Part shown: positions 1-5,728 of the stretch, in pieces | Layout: each line of letters begins with the position of its first letter | Numbering within the stretch: position 1 is the stretch's first letter | Source of the DNA: an uncultured Collinsella sp. | Lineage (GTDB): Bacteria; Actinomycetota; Coriobacteriia; Coriobacteriales; Coriobacteriaceae | Direction of reading: 5' to 3' | DNA: 6,811 nucleotides | Assembly: GCA_900553165.1 (NCBI GenBank) | Contig: USCN01000071.1 | Coordinates: forward strand, 1-6,811 | Notes under the pieces: generated by a model | Told to the model about the DNA's origin: nothing | Database searches by the model: none | Seen by the model: only the letters and a program-made list of their open reading frames with translations | Translations under genes and position numbers: made by a program

Positions 1-531
1 CTCGTTCTCGAGCCACTGCTCCTGCAGATGCGCACCCGAGGCGAGCTCGTGCTCGACGACCTCGACAAAGCTCGAAGCCGGGCATCCATACACGTCCACA
101 CCGGCATCCAAATCCTGAATGGCACGCGTGTAAGCACCCGAGCGAATGGTGAGGTTGGTGGCGAGCACGCCCACGCGGCGCGTGCGAGTGCTGTTAATCG
201 CCGCACGTGCGCCCGGCGCGATGACACCGATCACGGGCACGTCGAGCACCTGCTGAGCCAGACGCAAGGCCGCTGCGGTCGCCGTGTTGCAAGCGATGAC
301 CATAATCTTGACGTCGTGCTTCGACAGCCAGCGGCCCGCCTGCAGTGCAAACGAGCGTACCTCGTCCTCGGTGCGGGTGCCATAAGGGCAGCGTTTGGTG
401 TCGCCGAAGTAGTAGACGGACTCGTGCGGCAGCGCCGTCGCGATGGCGCGTGCAACCGTCAGGCCGCCCAGACCCGAGTCGAATACGCCAATGGGGCGCG
501 TGTCGCCAGCCAGATTCTCGATATCGGACAT
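1..531 (-). CDS. murI: Glutamate racemase, N-terminal part (3' end beyond window)
   Basis: Interconverts L- and D-glutamate in the cytoplasm and supplies D-Glu for peptidoglycan stem synthesis. The 177 residues visible run from ATG at 531 off the left edge with no stop. Family motifs are clear: IGVFDSGLGGLTV at residues 14-26 (D18 and S19 in the active site), GDTKRCPYG at 43-51, and VIACNTATA at 78-86, where C81 is the first catalytic cysteine. The second catalytic cysteine lies in the missing C-terminal half; family members are about 260-280 residues. The start is the first ATG before the conserved IGVFDSG block. A GGTGAGG Shine-Dalgarno-like stretch sits only 2 nt from it, which is tight. 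The gene follows the HAD phosphatase by 53 nt on the same strand, probably in one operon with murE. Aspartate/hydantoin racemases share the fold, but these motifs are those of MurI. Confidence 0.93.
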   Translation of the reverse strand, partial: MSDIENLAGDTRPIGVFDSGLGGLTVARAIATALPHESVYYFGDTKRCPYGTRTEDEVRSFALQAGRWLSKHDVKIMVIACNTATAAALRLAQQVLDVPVIGVIAPGARAAINSTRTRRVGVLATNLTIRSGAYTRAIQDLDAGVDVYGCPASSFVEVVEHELASGAHLQEQWLENE

Positions 532-584
532 TACCTCACCAGATTCTCTCTCGAAAAGATATGGCTCAGAACGATAGGGCCGCG

Positions 585-1496
585 CTACGAACGAGCCGCG
601 ACGAGCAGCTCTGCCGTTGCCACCCAGCCGTCGACAATCTTGCCGCGCGTGACGTAAGCGTTATCGCAAGCGTCCAAGAACTCGGGCGCGCCGGCGCTGG
701 TCAGGCCGTTCTCGACCAAACAGAACGTGCCCACGTGGTCGGCCATGTAGAAATCGGACTCGGAGTCGCCGAGCGCAAGCGTCTCCTCGCGCTCGATCCC
801 CAGGTGCTCGCAGAAGCGCGCAATGGCAACGCCCTTGTTGAGGCCCGCCGGATTGATATTGAAGACACGACCGTCCTCAACACGATTAAGCTCGAGCGTC
901 GTCGGTTTGGACAGATGGGTCAGATGGCCGTTGCAGGCCCAAACCAGGCCGCAGCCGGCCTCGTCCAAGATGGCCTGAACCTCATCGTCAGGTACATCGC
1001 CGCGCATGCCGACAGTGACCTCGCGGTACTTGTAACCGGTCGACATGTCGTTGTGGTACTCGATCTTATGCGGCCAGCGGACAAGGATCTTCTCGCACAC
1101 GCCGGTCTGCTCGATCACCTGGTGCGGCGTGAGACCGCAGGCGGGATCGTAGGGCATGTCGCCGGTCAGGTACTCCCAATCGTTGGCCTTGAGGTCATAC
1201 ATGACCAGGCCGCCCATCTCGCCGATGTAGGAGTTGAGGCCGAGGACGCGCGCATCCTCGTGGATCATAGTGCGGTTGCGACCCGAGGTGGGAACCACCT
1301 GGATGCCGGCACGAGCGAGCGCGACGACCGCCTCGACGAGCTTGGTCGAGGGATTTCCGTCGTTGTCGCGCAGTACGCACGAGCCGGGAGCGAGCATCGT
1401 GGCGTCCAGATCGGTAAAGACGTACTTGACCTTGGCCAGACGCTCGCGCATCTCGCCCGAAAGCTCGGCAACGGTCGGCAGGGTGTTGTGGGACAT
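585..1496 (-). CDS. HAD-IIB (Cof-like) family phosphatase, substrate unknown
   Basis: A 303-residue haloacid-dehalogenase phosphohydrolase, presumably cytoplasmic. All four HAD motifs are visible: motif I FTDLDAT at 27-33 (D29 nucleophile, D31 acid/base), motif II PTSGRN at 69-74 (S71), motif III K221 in NKGVAI, and motif IV GDSESD at 243-248 (D244 and D248 bind Mg2+). The roughly 145 residues between motifs II and III match a C2-type cap, as in Cof, sucrose-phosphatase and mannosyl-3-phosphoglycerate phosphatase relatives. The cap sets the substrate, and I cannot name it from sequence. It starts 30 nt after the murE stop and ends 53 nt before murI, so a role tied to cell-wall precursor or sugar-phosphate metabolism is plausible but inferred. 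ATG at 1496 is preferred over an in-frame GTG at 1502 because GGAG lies 5 nt before the ATG. The catalytic set looks complete. Confidence 0.88.
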   Translation of the reverse strand: MSHNTLPTVAELSGEMRERLAKVKYVFTDLDATMLAPGSCVLRDNDGNPSTKLVEAVVALARAGIQVVPTSGRNRTMIHEDARVLGLNSYIGEMGGLVMYDLKANDWEYLTGDMPYDPACGLTPHQVIEQTGVCEKILVRWPHKIEYHNDMSTGYKYREVTVGMRGDVPDDEVQAILDEAGCGLVWACNGHLTHLSKPTTLELNRVEDGRVFNINPAGLNKGVAIARFCEHLGIEREETLALGDSESDFYMADHVGTFCLVENGLTSAGAPEFLDACDNAYVTRGKIVDGWVATAELLVAARS

Positions 1497-1501
1497 GGTC
1501 A

Positions 1502-1505
1502 CTCC
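1502..1505 (-). promoter_or_regulatory. Ribosome binding site deciding the HAD phosphatase start
   Basis: GGAG on the minus strand lies 5 nt before ATG at 1496. It overlaps the alternative GTG start at 1502, so it cannot serve that codon. This favours the shorter 303-residue protein over the 305-residue version. Confidence 0.6.
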
Positions 1506-1526
1506 ATTACGTAGAAGGGGCTTGGT

Positions 1527-3044
1527 CTAGGCGTCATACGCCGCAAGGGTGCGCTTGAGAATCGAACCGTCGCGCTCACAAGGCTCGGGTCCGTTCTTGC
1601 GCAGCATACGCTCTTCCTCGCCCTTACCGGTCACGATGACCACGGCAGGACGGACGGTTTCGCGCACGGCAGTCTCGATAGCGGCAACGCGATCAGTCAC
1701 GATTTGCCAGTTATCATTTCCCTGCGCTTGAACGTTGCGCGCGATCTCGGCACAAATATCCTCGACGTCTTCGGGGCCAGGGTCATCCTCGGTAATCACG
1801 ATTCGGTCGGCATACTTGCCAGCGGCGATGCCCATCGTGGTGCGTCGATCGACACCCTTACCGCCCGTAGCGCCAAATACAACCGCCAGCTCGCGCTCGG
1901 GATAGTTCTCGCGCAAGTCACGCAGGAGTGTCTCGAGGCTCATGCCGTTATGTGCAAAATCGACGACGCCCAGGATTTTGCCCGATACGGACGGATAGAG
2001 CTCCATGCGGCCGGGAACGAAGACGCCCTCAAGGCCATGGACGATACCCTCTTCGGAAATGCCCAGGGCCTCGGCGCAGGCAATAGCGGCAAGCGCATTG
2101 GAGACATTGAACTTAACCGGCGTAGGAATCACAATGTCGCGCGTAAAGCGGGGCGTGCGCACCGTTGCCAACACGCCGCAGTCGCCATTGCGAATCGCCA
2201 GCGCAAGCACGTCGGCACGCTCGTCGGTCAGGGAGAACGTCACCGTACGTTCGCAACGAGATGCCGCCTCGAGCACGCGATCGACCTTGTCCATATCGAG
2301 ATTGACCACGGCAAAACGGCTCTGCAAGAAGATTTTGAGCTTGCTGGCAAAGTAATCCTCGAGCGTCGGATGCTCAATCGGCGAAATGTGATCCTCGCCG
2401 ATATTGGTAAAGGCGCCGACTTCAAAGGCGATTTTGCCCGTGCGCTCGTATTTGAGGCCCTGGCTCGATGCCTCCATAACCAGCCACGGGGCACCCGCCT
2501 CCGCAGCATGCGCGATGCGAGACTGCAGCAGAAAGGATTCGGGAGTCGTCAGTTTGGAAGGGCCCGCCTCGATGCCGTCGTCGAACTCAATGCCCGTATT
2601 AAGAGCAGGTCGATGACAGCCCGTAAGCTTGGCCTCGTTGACGAGAATGCCGCGCAGATAAAAGCTACAGGTCGACTTGCCCTTGGTGCCTGTAAAGGCG
2701 CAGACCTTCACCTTACCCGACGGGTGCCCATAAAAGGCATCTGCCACCACGGCGAGCGTGCGACGAATATCACTCACAATCACCGCGGGAAGATCAACAT
2801 CGTAATCGACCTCGGAAACGTAGGCCACGGCGCCATCGGCGATTGCCGAAAGCAGGTACTCGCGCTTAAACGCACGGCCCTTGCAGACAAACAACGTGCC
2901 CGGACGCACCTGGCGCGAGTCGTCAGTCGCAAACTCAATGCGCTGGTCGCACAAAGCACTCGGTTTGGAAACAACAAGGTCATCTTCCTCGAGCAACTCT
3001 ATATAGCGCATCAGAGTTAGCTTCTCTTGTGTCGGACTCGACAT
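1527..3044 (-). CDS. murE: Divergent MurE-type UDP-MurNAc-tripeptide ligase
   Basis: An ATP-dependent Mur ligase of 505 residues, close to the usual 480-510. It adds the third amino acid to UDP-MurNAc-L-Ala-D-Glu in the cytoplasm. Visible features: N-terminal Mur domain with DDSRQVRPGTLFV at 41-53; P-loop GTKGKST at 119-125; substrate loop TTPE at 166-169; EASSQG at 191-196; TNIGEDHI at 213-220; the probable carbamylated lysine K235 in YFASK; NVSNALAA at 313-320; PGRME at 344-348; VDFAHN at 361-366; and GKGEE at 473-477. At the amino-acid specificity site it has DDPG (420-423), not the DNPR of DAP-adding enzymes or the DNPA of S. aureus Lys-adding MurE. The EASSQG and DHISPIEHP stretches also depart from the textbook EVSSHAL and DHLDxHGT forms. 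Start: ATG at 3044 has GAGAGAGG 7 nt upstream. The reading frame stays open to 3254, but that extension has no Mur homology. First gene of the murE-HAD-murI unit. The exact amino acid added is uncertain. Confidence 0.9.
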   Translation of the reverse strand: MSSPTQEKLTLMRYIELLEEDDLVVSKPSALCDQRIEFATDDSRQVRPGTLFVCKGRAFKREYLLSAIADGAVAYVSEVDYDVDLPAVIVSDIRRTLAVVADAFYGHPSGKVKVCAFTGTKGKSTCSFYLRGILVNEAKLTGCHRPALNTGIEFDDGIEAGPSKLTTPESFLLQSRIAHAAEAGAPWLVMEASSQGLKYERTGKIAFEVGAFTNIGEDHISPIEHPTLEDYFASKLKIFLQSRFAVVNLDMDKVDRVLEAASRCERTVTFSLTDERADVLALAIRNGDCGVLATVRTPRFTRDIVIPTPVKFNVSNALAAIACAEALGISEEGIVHGLEGVFVPGRMELYPSVSGKILGVVDFAHNGMSLETLLRDLRENYPERELAVVFGATGGKGVDRRTTMGIAAGKYADRIVITEDDPGPEDVEDICAEIARNVQAQGNDNWQIVTDRVAAIETAVRETVRPAVVIVTGKGEEERMLRKNGPEPCERDGSILKRTLAAYDA

Positions 3045-3051
3045 ACAAAGA

Positions 3052-3059
3052 CCTCTCTC
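3052..3059 (-). promoter_or_regulatory. Ribosome binding site deciding the murE start
   Basis: The purine-rich GAGAGAGG on the minus strand lies 7 nt before ATG at 3044. It supports that start over ATGs up to 210 nt further upstream in the same open frame. Confidence 0.7.
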
Positions 3060-3380
3060 GCTAAATTCAGCCTTAAAGGGCAAAAGACGTCCCGCGGCAG
3101 AAACGATGAAACATTCTGTATTATCAACCATCCTAATATGCCACCTGACCTTGCGCGCACTGCAGCCTTCTAAAAAATTGCATGGACTGTGCCGTGGGTT
3201 AATAAATGGCAACAGTGTCCACCCCGTGTAAAAACAGGGAAATCTGGGTGCCATTCTTTAACATAGCGTTCGCAACCACTGCTCGCCGCTTCGTCTGAAG
3301 ATCGGGCCGTGGTTTTTTCGGTTCGCTCGGCGCTTATGCCCTATCACGAAACAAAAGATTGGCATGATAGTAAAGATTAT
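3060..3380. other. Divergent murE/asnB intergenic region, no gene seen
   Basis: This stretch separates the two divergent transcription units and must hold at least the murE promoter. I found no convincing -35/-10 pair on the minus strand; GATAAT and TTTACA-like hexamers occur but are badly spaced. Frames on both strands stay open into it from murE and asnB, but the translations resemble nothing and lack family motifs. There are short A/T-rich patches, an 8-bp palindrome TGCGCGCA at 3152-3159, and no T-box, riboswitch or terminator that I recognise. Confidence 0.5.
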
Positions 3381-3386
3381 TTGACA
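3381..3386 (+). promoter_or_regulatory. Possible -35 element (TTGACA) for asnB
   Basis: An exact TTGACA lies 57 nt before the asnB ATG. At the ideal 16-18 nt spacing there is no good -10 hexamer. That position falls inside the inverted repeat at 3391-3411, so if this is the asnB promoter the repeat would overlap its -10 region. This is a weak call based on one hexamer. Confidence 0.25.
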
Positions 3387-3390
3387 TCAG

Positions 3391-3411
3391 CTGCCGCAAT
3401 CCTTGCGGTAG
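3391..3411 (+). promoter_or_regulatory. Inverted repeat upstream of asnB (operator or leader hairpin)
   Basis: Nine-base arms CTGCCGCAA and TTGCGGTAG flank a TCC spacer. Eight pairs are Watson-Crick and one is G-T. The repeat ends 20 nt before the asnB Shine-Dalgarno sequence and is followed by a second small hairpin, CTGA-GCCG-TCAG, at 3417-3428. It could be a binding site for a dimeric regulator over the asnB promoter, or an RNA hairpin in the leader. No T-run follows the first arm, so it is not an intrinsic terminator. Confidence 0.45.
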
Positions 3412-3431
3412 TACACCTGAGCCGTCAGCAG

Positions 3432-3437
3432 AAAGGA
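3432..3437 (+). promoter_or_regulatory. Ribosome binding site deciding the asnB start
   Basis: AAAGGA lies 6 nt before ATG at 3444. It fixes the start so that Cys is residue 2, as class II glutaminase chemistry needs. Confidence 0.8.
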
Positions 3438-3443
3438 TCTTGC

Positions 3444-5312
3444 ATGTGCGGTTTTGTCGGTTTTACCGGTACAGATGAACAGAGTGAGCTGGTTCTCACG
3501 GCCATGATGAATCGCATCATCCACCGTGGTCCCGATATGGGTGGCCAGCATATCGTCGACAACGTTGCCCTTGGCTTCCGTCGTCTTTCGATTCTCGATC
3601 TTTCCGAAGCTGGGGCTCAGCCCATGTCGAGCGACGACGGCAAGGTCACGATTGTCTTCAACGGAGAGATCTACAACTTCCAGGAGCTTCGCGCCGAGCT
3701 GGAGGCAGCCGGCTACGCCTTCCACTGCAACGCTGATACCGAGGTCCTGGTACACGGTTACGAGGAATGGGGCGAAGACCTGGTCAACCGCCTGCGCGGC
3801 ATGTACGCGTTCATGATTCACGACCAGAACAAAAACAAACTCTTTGGCGCTCGCGACATCTTTGGTATCAAGCCGTTCTATTACTACCAGGCATCCGATG
3901 GCTCGCTGCTGTTTGGCTCCGAGATCAAGAGCTTCCTGGACCATCCCAAGTTTGAGAAGGCTGTCAACCACGACGCGCTGCGCCCCTACCTGACGCTGCA
4001 ATTCCCCGCCACGGAGGAGACCTTCTTTAAGGGCGTGTTCAAGCTTGCCCCGGCGCATTGCTTTACATATGACCTGGCGACCAACACCATGGACATCAAG
4101 CGTTACTGGAGCTGTGACTTCACCGACGACAACTCCAAGACCTTCGAGGAATACGTGGACGAGTGCGACAAGGTCGTGCACGAAAGCGTCGCTGCGCACC
4201 GAATCGCCGATGTTAAGGTGGGCTCGTTCCTTTCTGGCGGCGTGGACTCCAGCTACATTGCCGCCTGTCTCATGCCTGACACCACGTATTCTGTCGGCTT
4301 TGATTACAAGAACTTCAACGAGACCAACTACGCTGCCGAGCTTTCCGACAAGCTGGGCATCAAGAACGTGCGCAAGATGATTACCGCCGACGAGTTCTTC
4401 GATGCACTGCCCGATATCCAGTACCACATGGACGAGCCGCAATCGAACCTGTCCAGCGTGCCGCTGTACTATCTGGCACAGATGGCTTCCAAGGAGGTCA
4501 CCGTCGTCCTTTCGGGCGAGGGTGCCGACGAGCTGTTTGCCGGCTATGAGTGGTACGAGGACACCCCCGAGATGCGCTCCTTTAAGAAGCGCGTGCCGCT
4601 CGGCGTGCGTCGCGCCTTGGGCTCGCTCGTCCAGCATCTCCCCTACTTTAAGGGCCACAACTTCCTGACGAAATGCGCCGAGGTTCCCGAGCGCTGGTAT
4701 GTGGGTCAGGCAAAGGTGTTCGATCCCTCCGAGGTCGACGAGGTGCTCAAGCCCGCTTATGACACCGGCAAGAACGCCGCCGAGATGTGCGCCGAGTACT
4801 ACAAGCAGGTTCCCAACTGCTGCGAGCTTTCCAAGAAACAGTATCTGGATATGAACATGTGGCTGCCGGGCGACATTCTGCTCAAGGCCGACAAGATGTG
4901 CATGGCGCATTCTCTGGAGCTTCGCGTCCCGTTCCTGGACAAGAAGGTCATGGAGTTTGCCGAGCACATTCCCGCCAACTACCGTGTTAACGAAGAAGGC
5001 TGCAAGCTCGTTCTGCGTCACGCCGCCAACCGCACGCTGCCCGACGAGTGGGCAACGCGCAAGAAGGTGGGCTTCCCCGTACCGGTCAAGTTCTGGCTGC
5101 GCGAGCAAAAGTACTACGACTACGTAAAGGAATACTTCACCGCACCGTGGGCTGCCGATTTCTTTGACACCGATGCGCTCATGAAACTGCTTGACGATCA
5201 CTTTGAGGGCCGCGCGCTCAACCAGCGCAAAATCTATACCACGCTGACGTTCCTCATCTGGTACAAGCGCTTCTTTATCGACGAGGACAAGGGCGCCAAA
5301 GTCGCCGCCTAA
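3444..5312 (+). CDS. asnB: Asparagine synthetase (glutamine-hydrolysing), AsnB family
   Basis: Converts aspartate, glutamine and ATP to asparagine, glutamate, AMP and PPi in the cytoplasm. The 622-residue protein has an N-terminal class II glutamine amidotransferase domain (about 2-210): C2 is the nucleophile exposed after Met removal, with RRLSI at 46-50, NGEIYN at 73-78 and DTE at 98-100. The synthetase domain (about 235-560) has the ATP-pyrophosphatase loop SGGVDSS at 264-270, SGEGADELFAGY at 357-368, and the conserved K481-A-D-K block followed by LELRVPFLD at 491-499. The frame is open back to 3309, but an N-terminal extension would bury Cys2 and is rejected. No terminator follows the stop, so transcripts may run into the tRNA gene. 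At 622 residues it is nearer the long AsnB/LtsA type than the 554-residue E. coli AsnB. Some long-type members amidate peptidoglycan instead of free aspartate, so the substrate is less certain than the family. Confidence 0.93.
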   Translation: MCGFVGFTGTDEQSELVLTAMMNRIIHRGPDMGGQHIVDNVALGFRRLSILDLSEAGAQPMSSDDGKVTIVFNGEIYNFQELRAELEAAGYAFHCNADTEVLVHGYEEWGEDLVNRLRGMYAFMIHDQNKNKLFGARDIFGIKPFYYYQASDGSLLFGSEIKSFLDHPKFEKAVNHDALRPYLTLQFPATEETFFKGVFKLAPAHCFTYDLATNTMDIKRYWSCDFTDDNSKTFEEYVDECDKVVHESVAAHRIADVKVGSFLSGGVDSSYIAACLMPDTTYSVGFDYKNFNETNYAAELSDKLGIKNVRKMITADEFFDALPDIQYHMDEPQSNLSSVPLYYLAQMASKEVTVVLSGEGADELFAGYEWYEDTPEMRSFKKRVPLGVRRALGSLVQHLPYFKGHNFLTKCAEVPERWYVGQAKVFDPSEVDEVLKPAYDTGKNAAEMCAEYYKQVPNCCELSKKQYLDMNMWLPGDILLKADKMCMAHSLELRVPFLDKKVMEFAEHIPANYRVNEEGCKLVLRHAANRTLPDEWATRKKVGFPVPVKFWLREQKYYDYVKEYFTAPWAADFFDTDALMKLLDDHFEGRALNQRKIYTTLTFLIWYKRFFIDEDKGAKVAA

Positions 5313-5353
5313 GTTTCGTTATGGATTAGCGATGAACCGTATCGGGTTTCCGC

Positions 5354-5359
5354 TATACT
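5354..5359 (+). promoter_or_regulatory. Probable -10 element of the tRNA-Val promoter
   Basis: TATACT matches the -10 consensus at five of six positions. It ends 10 nt before the mature tRNA 5' end, so transcription would start a few bases upstream of the tRNA. No good -35 hexamer lies 16-18 nt upstream (ATGAAC at 5332-5337 is poor). Confidence 0.5.
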
Positions 5360-5369
5360 CAATCCCTGC

Positions 5370-5445
5370 GGGCGATTGGCGCAACGGTTAGCGCAGGTGC
5401 TTTACACGCACAAGGCTGGGGGTTCGAATCCCTCATCGCCCACCA
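5370..5445 (+). tRNA. tRNA-Val (anticodon UAC)
   Basis: The 76-nt cloverleaf can be folded by hand. The acceptor arms GGGCGAT (5370-5376) and ATCGCCC (5435-5441) pair perfectly. The D stem is GCGC/GCGC. The anticodon loop TTTACAC (5401-5407) gives TAC at positions 34-36, reading valine codons. The T arm GGGGG-TTCGAAT-CCCTC spans 5418-5434, with one G-T pair. Discriminator A and an encoded CCA follow. One oddity: the first pair of the anticodon stem (GGTGC/GCACA) is a G-A mismatch, leaving four good pairs. It lies 57 nt after asnB and is followed by a terminator. Confidence 0.95.
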
Positions 5446-5518
5446 CTGATTTGATAGGCTCCCAACTATGGGGGCCTTTCGTTTTTGGGCCCATCGCAGA
5501 GGGATTCGAACCCGCCAG
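5428..5518 (+). repeat. tRNA tail/terminator repeat, copy 1
   Basis: The first copy of a 91-92-bp module found again at 5616-5707, with a period of 188 bp. In order it holds the last 18 nt of the tRNA, a terminator hairpin with T-run, GGGCCC, and an inverted T-arm sequence GGGATTCGAACCCGCCAG. By eye roughly nine-tenths of positions match copy 2; the first 20 bases are identical. Here the module joins a complete tRNA. Confidence 0.85.
5456..5486 (+). terminator. Rho-independent terminator of tRNA-Val (and perhaps asnB)
   Basis: AGGCTCCC (5456-5463) pairs with GGGGGCCT (5470-5477) across the loop AACTAT. That gives eight pairs, one of them G-T, followed by TTCGTTTTT. It starts 11 nt after the tRNA CCA. 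No terminator lies between asnB and the tRNA, so it may end both transcripts. Confidence 0.88.
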
Positions 5519-5615
5519 GGTGCGGAGCTGAGGAAACGCGCAAGCGTTTTCCAGCGCAGCACGCGAGGAGCGGAGCGACGAAGCGGGGCGCGGGCGGCGC
5601 CAGCCGCACGCGGAC
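5519..5615. other. GC-rich spacer between the two tRNA-tail repeats
   Basis: About 97 bp, very rich in G and C, with no credible gene. It contains a stable hairpin at 5532-5552: GGAAACGC and GCGTTTTCC with one bulged T and a GCAA (GNRA-type) loop. The last 25 bases have several short self-complementary GC runs. In place of this spacer one would expect the 5' part of a second tRNA, which is missing. Confidence 0.5.
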
Positions 5616-5633
5616 ATCCCTCATCGCCCACCA
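5616..5633 (+). pseudogene. tRNA-Val 3'-end remnant
   Basis: Eighteen bases identical to the end of the intact tRNA (5428-5445): the last two T-loop bases, T-stem half CCCTC, acceptor half ATCGCCC, and ACCA. No matching acceptor, D arm, anticodon arm or 5' T-stem precedes it, so it cannot fold as a tRNA. It is either the relic of a tandem tRNA copy or one end of a duplication or integration at the tRNA 3' end. Confidence 0.75.
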
Positions 5634-5642
5634 CTTGATTGA

Positions 5643-5675
5643 AAAGGCTCCCAGCGATGGGGGCCTTTCCTTTTT
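5643..5675 (+). terminator. Second Rho-independent terminator
   Basis: AAAGGCTCCC (5643-5652) pairs perfectly over ten bases with GGGGGCCTTT (5659-5668; the T-G pair counted as wobble) across AGCGAT, followed by CCTTTTT. The A-run on the 5' side also gives a T-run on the minus strand, so it could act in both directions. No intact gene lies immediately upstream of it on the plus strand. Confidence 0.8.
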
Positions 5676-5728
5676 CGGGCCCAGCGCATGGGATTCGAAC
5701 CCGCCAGCACGTCTGCCACAAAGGCCGT

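Larger units (their letters stand above)
5616..5707 (+). repeat. tRNA tail/terminator repeat, copy 2
   Basis: The second copy of the module at 5428-5518, with the same parts in the same order. Differences cluster in the post-CCA linker, the hairpin loop, just after the T-run and just before the inverted T-arm. Its terminator hairpin is perfect and longer than in copy 1, which suggests the terminator may still be under selection. Confidence 0.85.

Noticed and set aside
345..1514. A 389-residue plus-strand open frame opposite the HAD gene and the start of murI
   Set aside because: It spans two real genes on the opposite strand and its translation shows no domain signature.
1704..3020. A 438-residue plus-strand open frame opposite murE
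   Set aside because: A shadow of murE in GC-biased sequence. No family motif and no convincing ribosome binding site.
3045..3254. N-terminal extension of murE by 70 residues
   Set aside because: The frame is open, but ATG at 3044 has a good ribosome binding site, the shorter protein has normal MurE length, and the extension lacks Mur-domain character.
3309..3443. N-terminal extension of asnB by 45 residues
   Set aside because: Class II glutamine amidotransferases need Cys directly after the initiator Met. ATG at 3444 gives that and has a proper ribosome binding site.
3045..3443. T-box or riboswitch in the murE/asnB intergenic region
   Set aside because: GGGGTGGAC and CTGGGTG stretches loosely recall a T-box sequence, but there is no matching core, specifier stem or terminator.
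3387..5201. A 604-residue open frame on the minus strand, antisense to asnB
   Set aside because: It mirrors nearly all of asnB, whose codon bias rarely puts TTA, CTA or TCA in the matching phase. The translation has no recognisable domain, and the plus-strand gene is certain.
5428..5707. CRISPR array
   Set aside because: Only two long diverged units, 188 bp apart and containing tRNA and terminator sequence. No short regular repeats or spacers and no cas genes.
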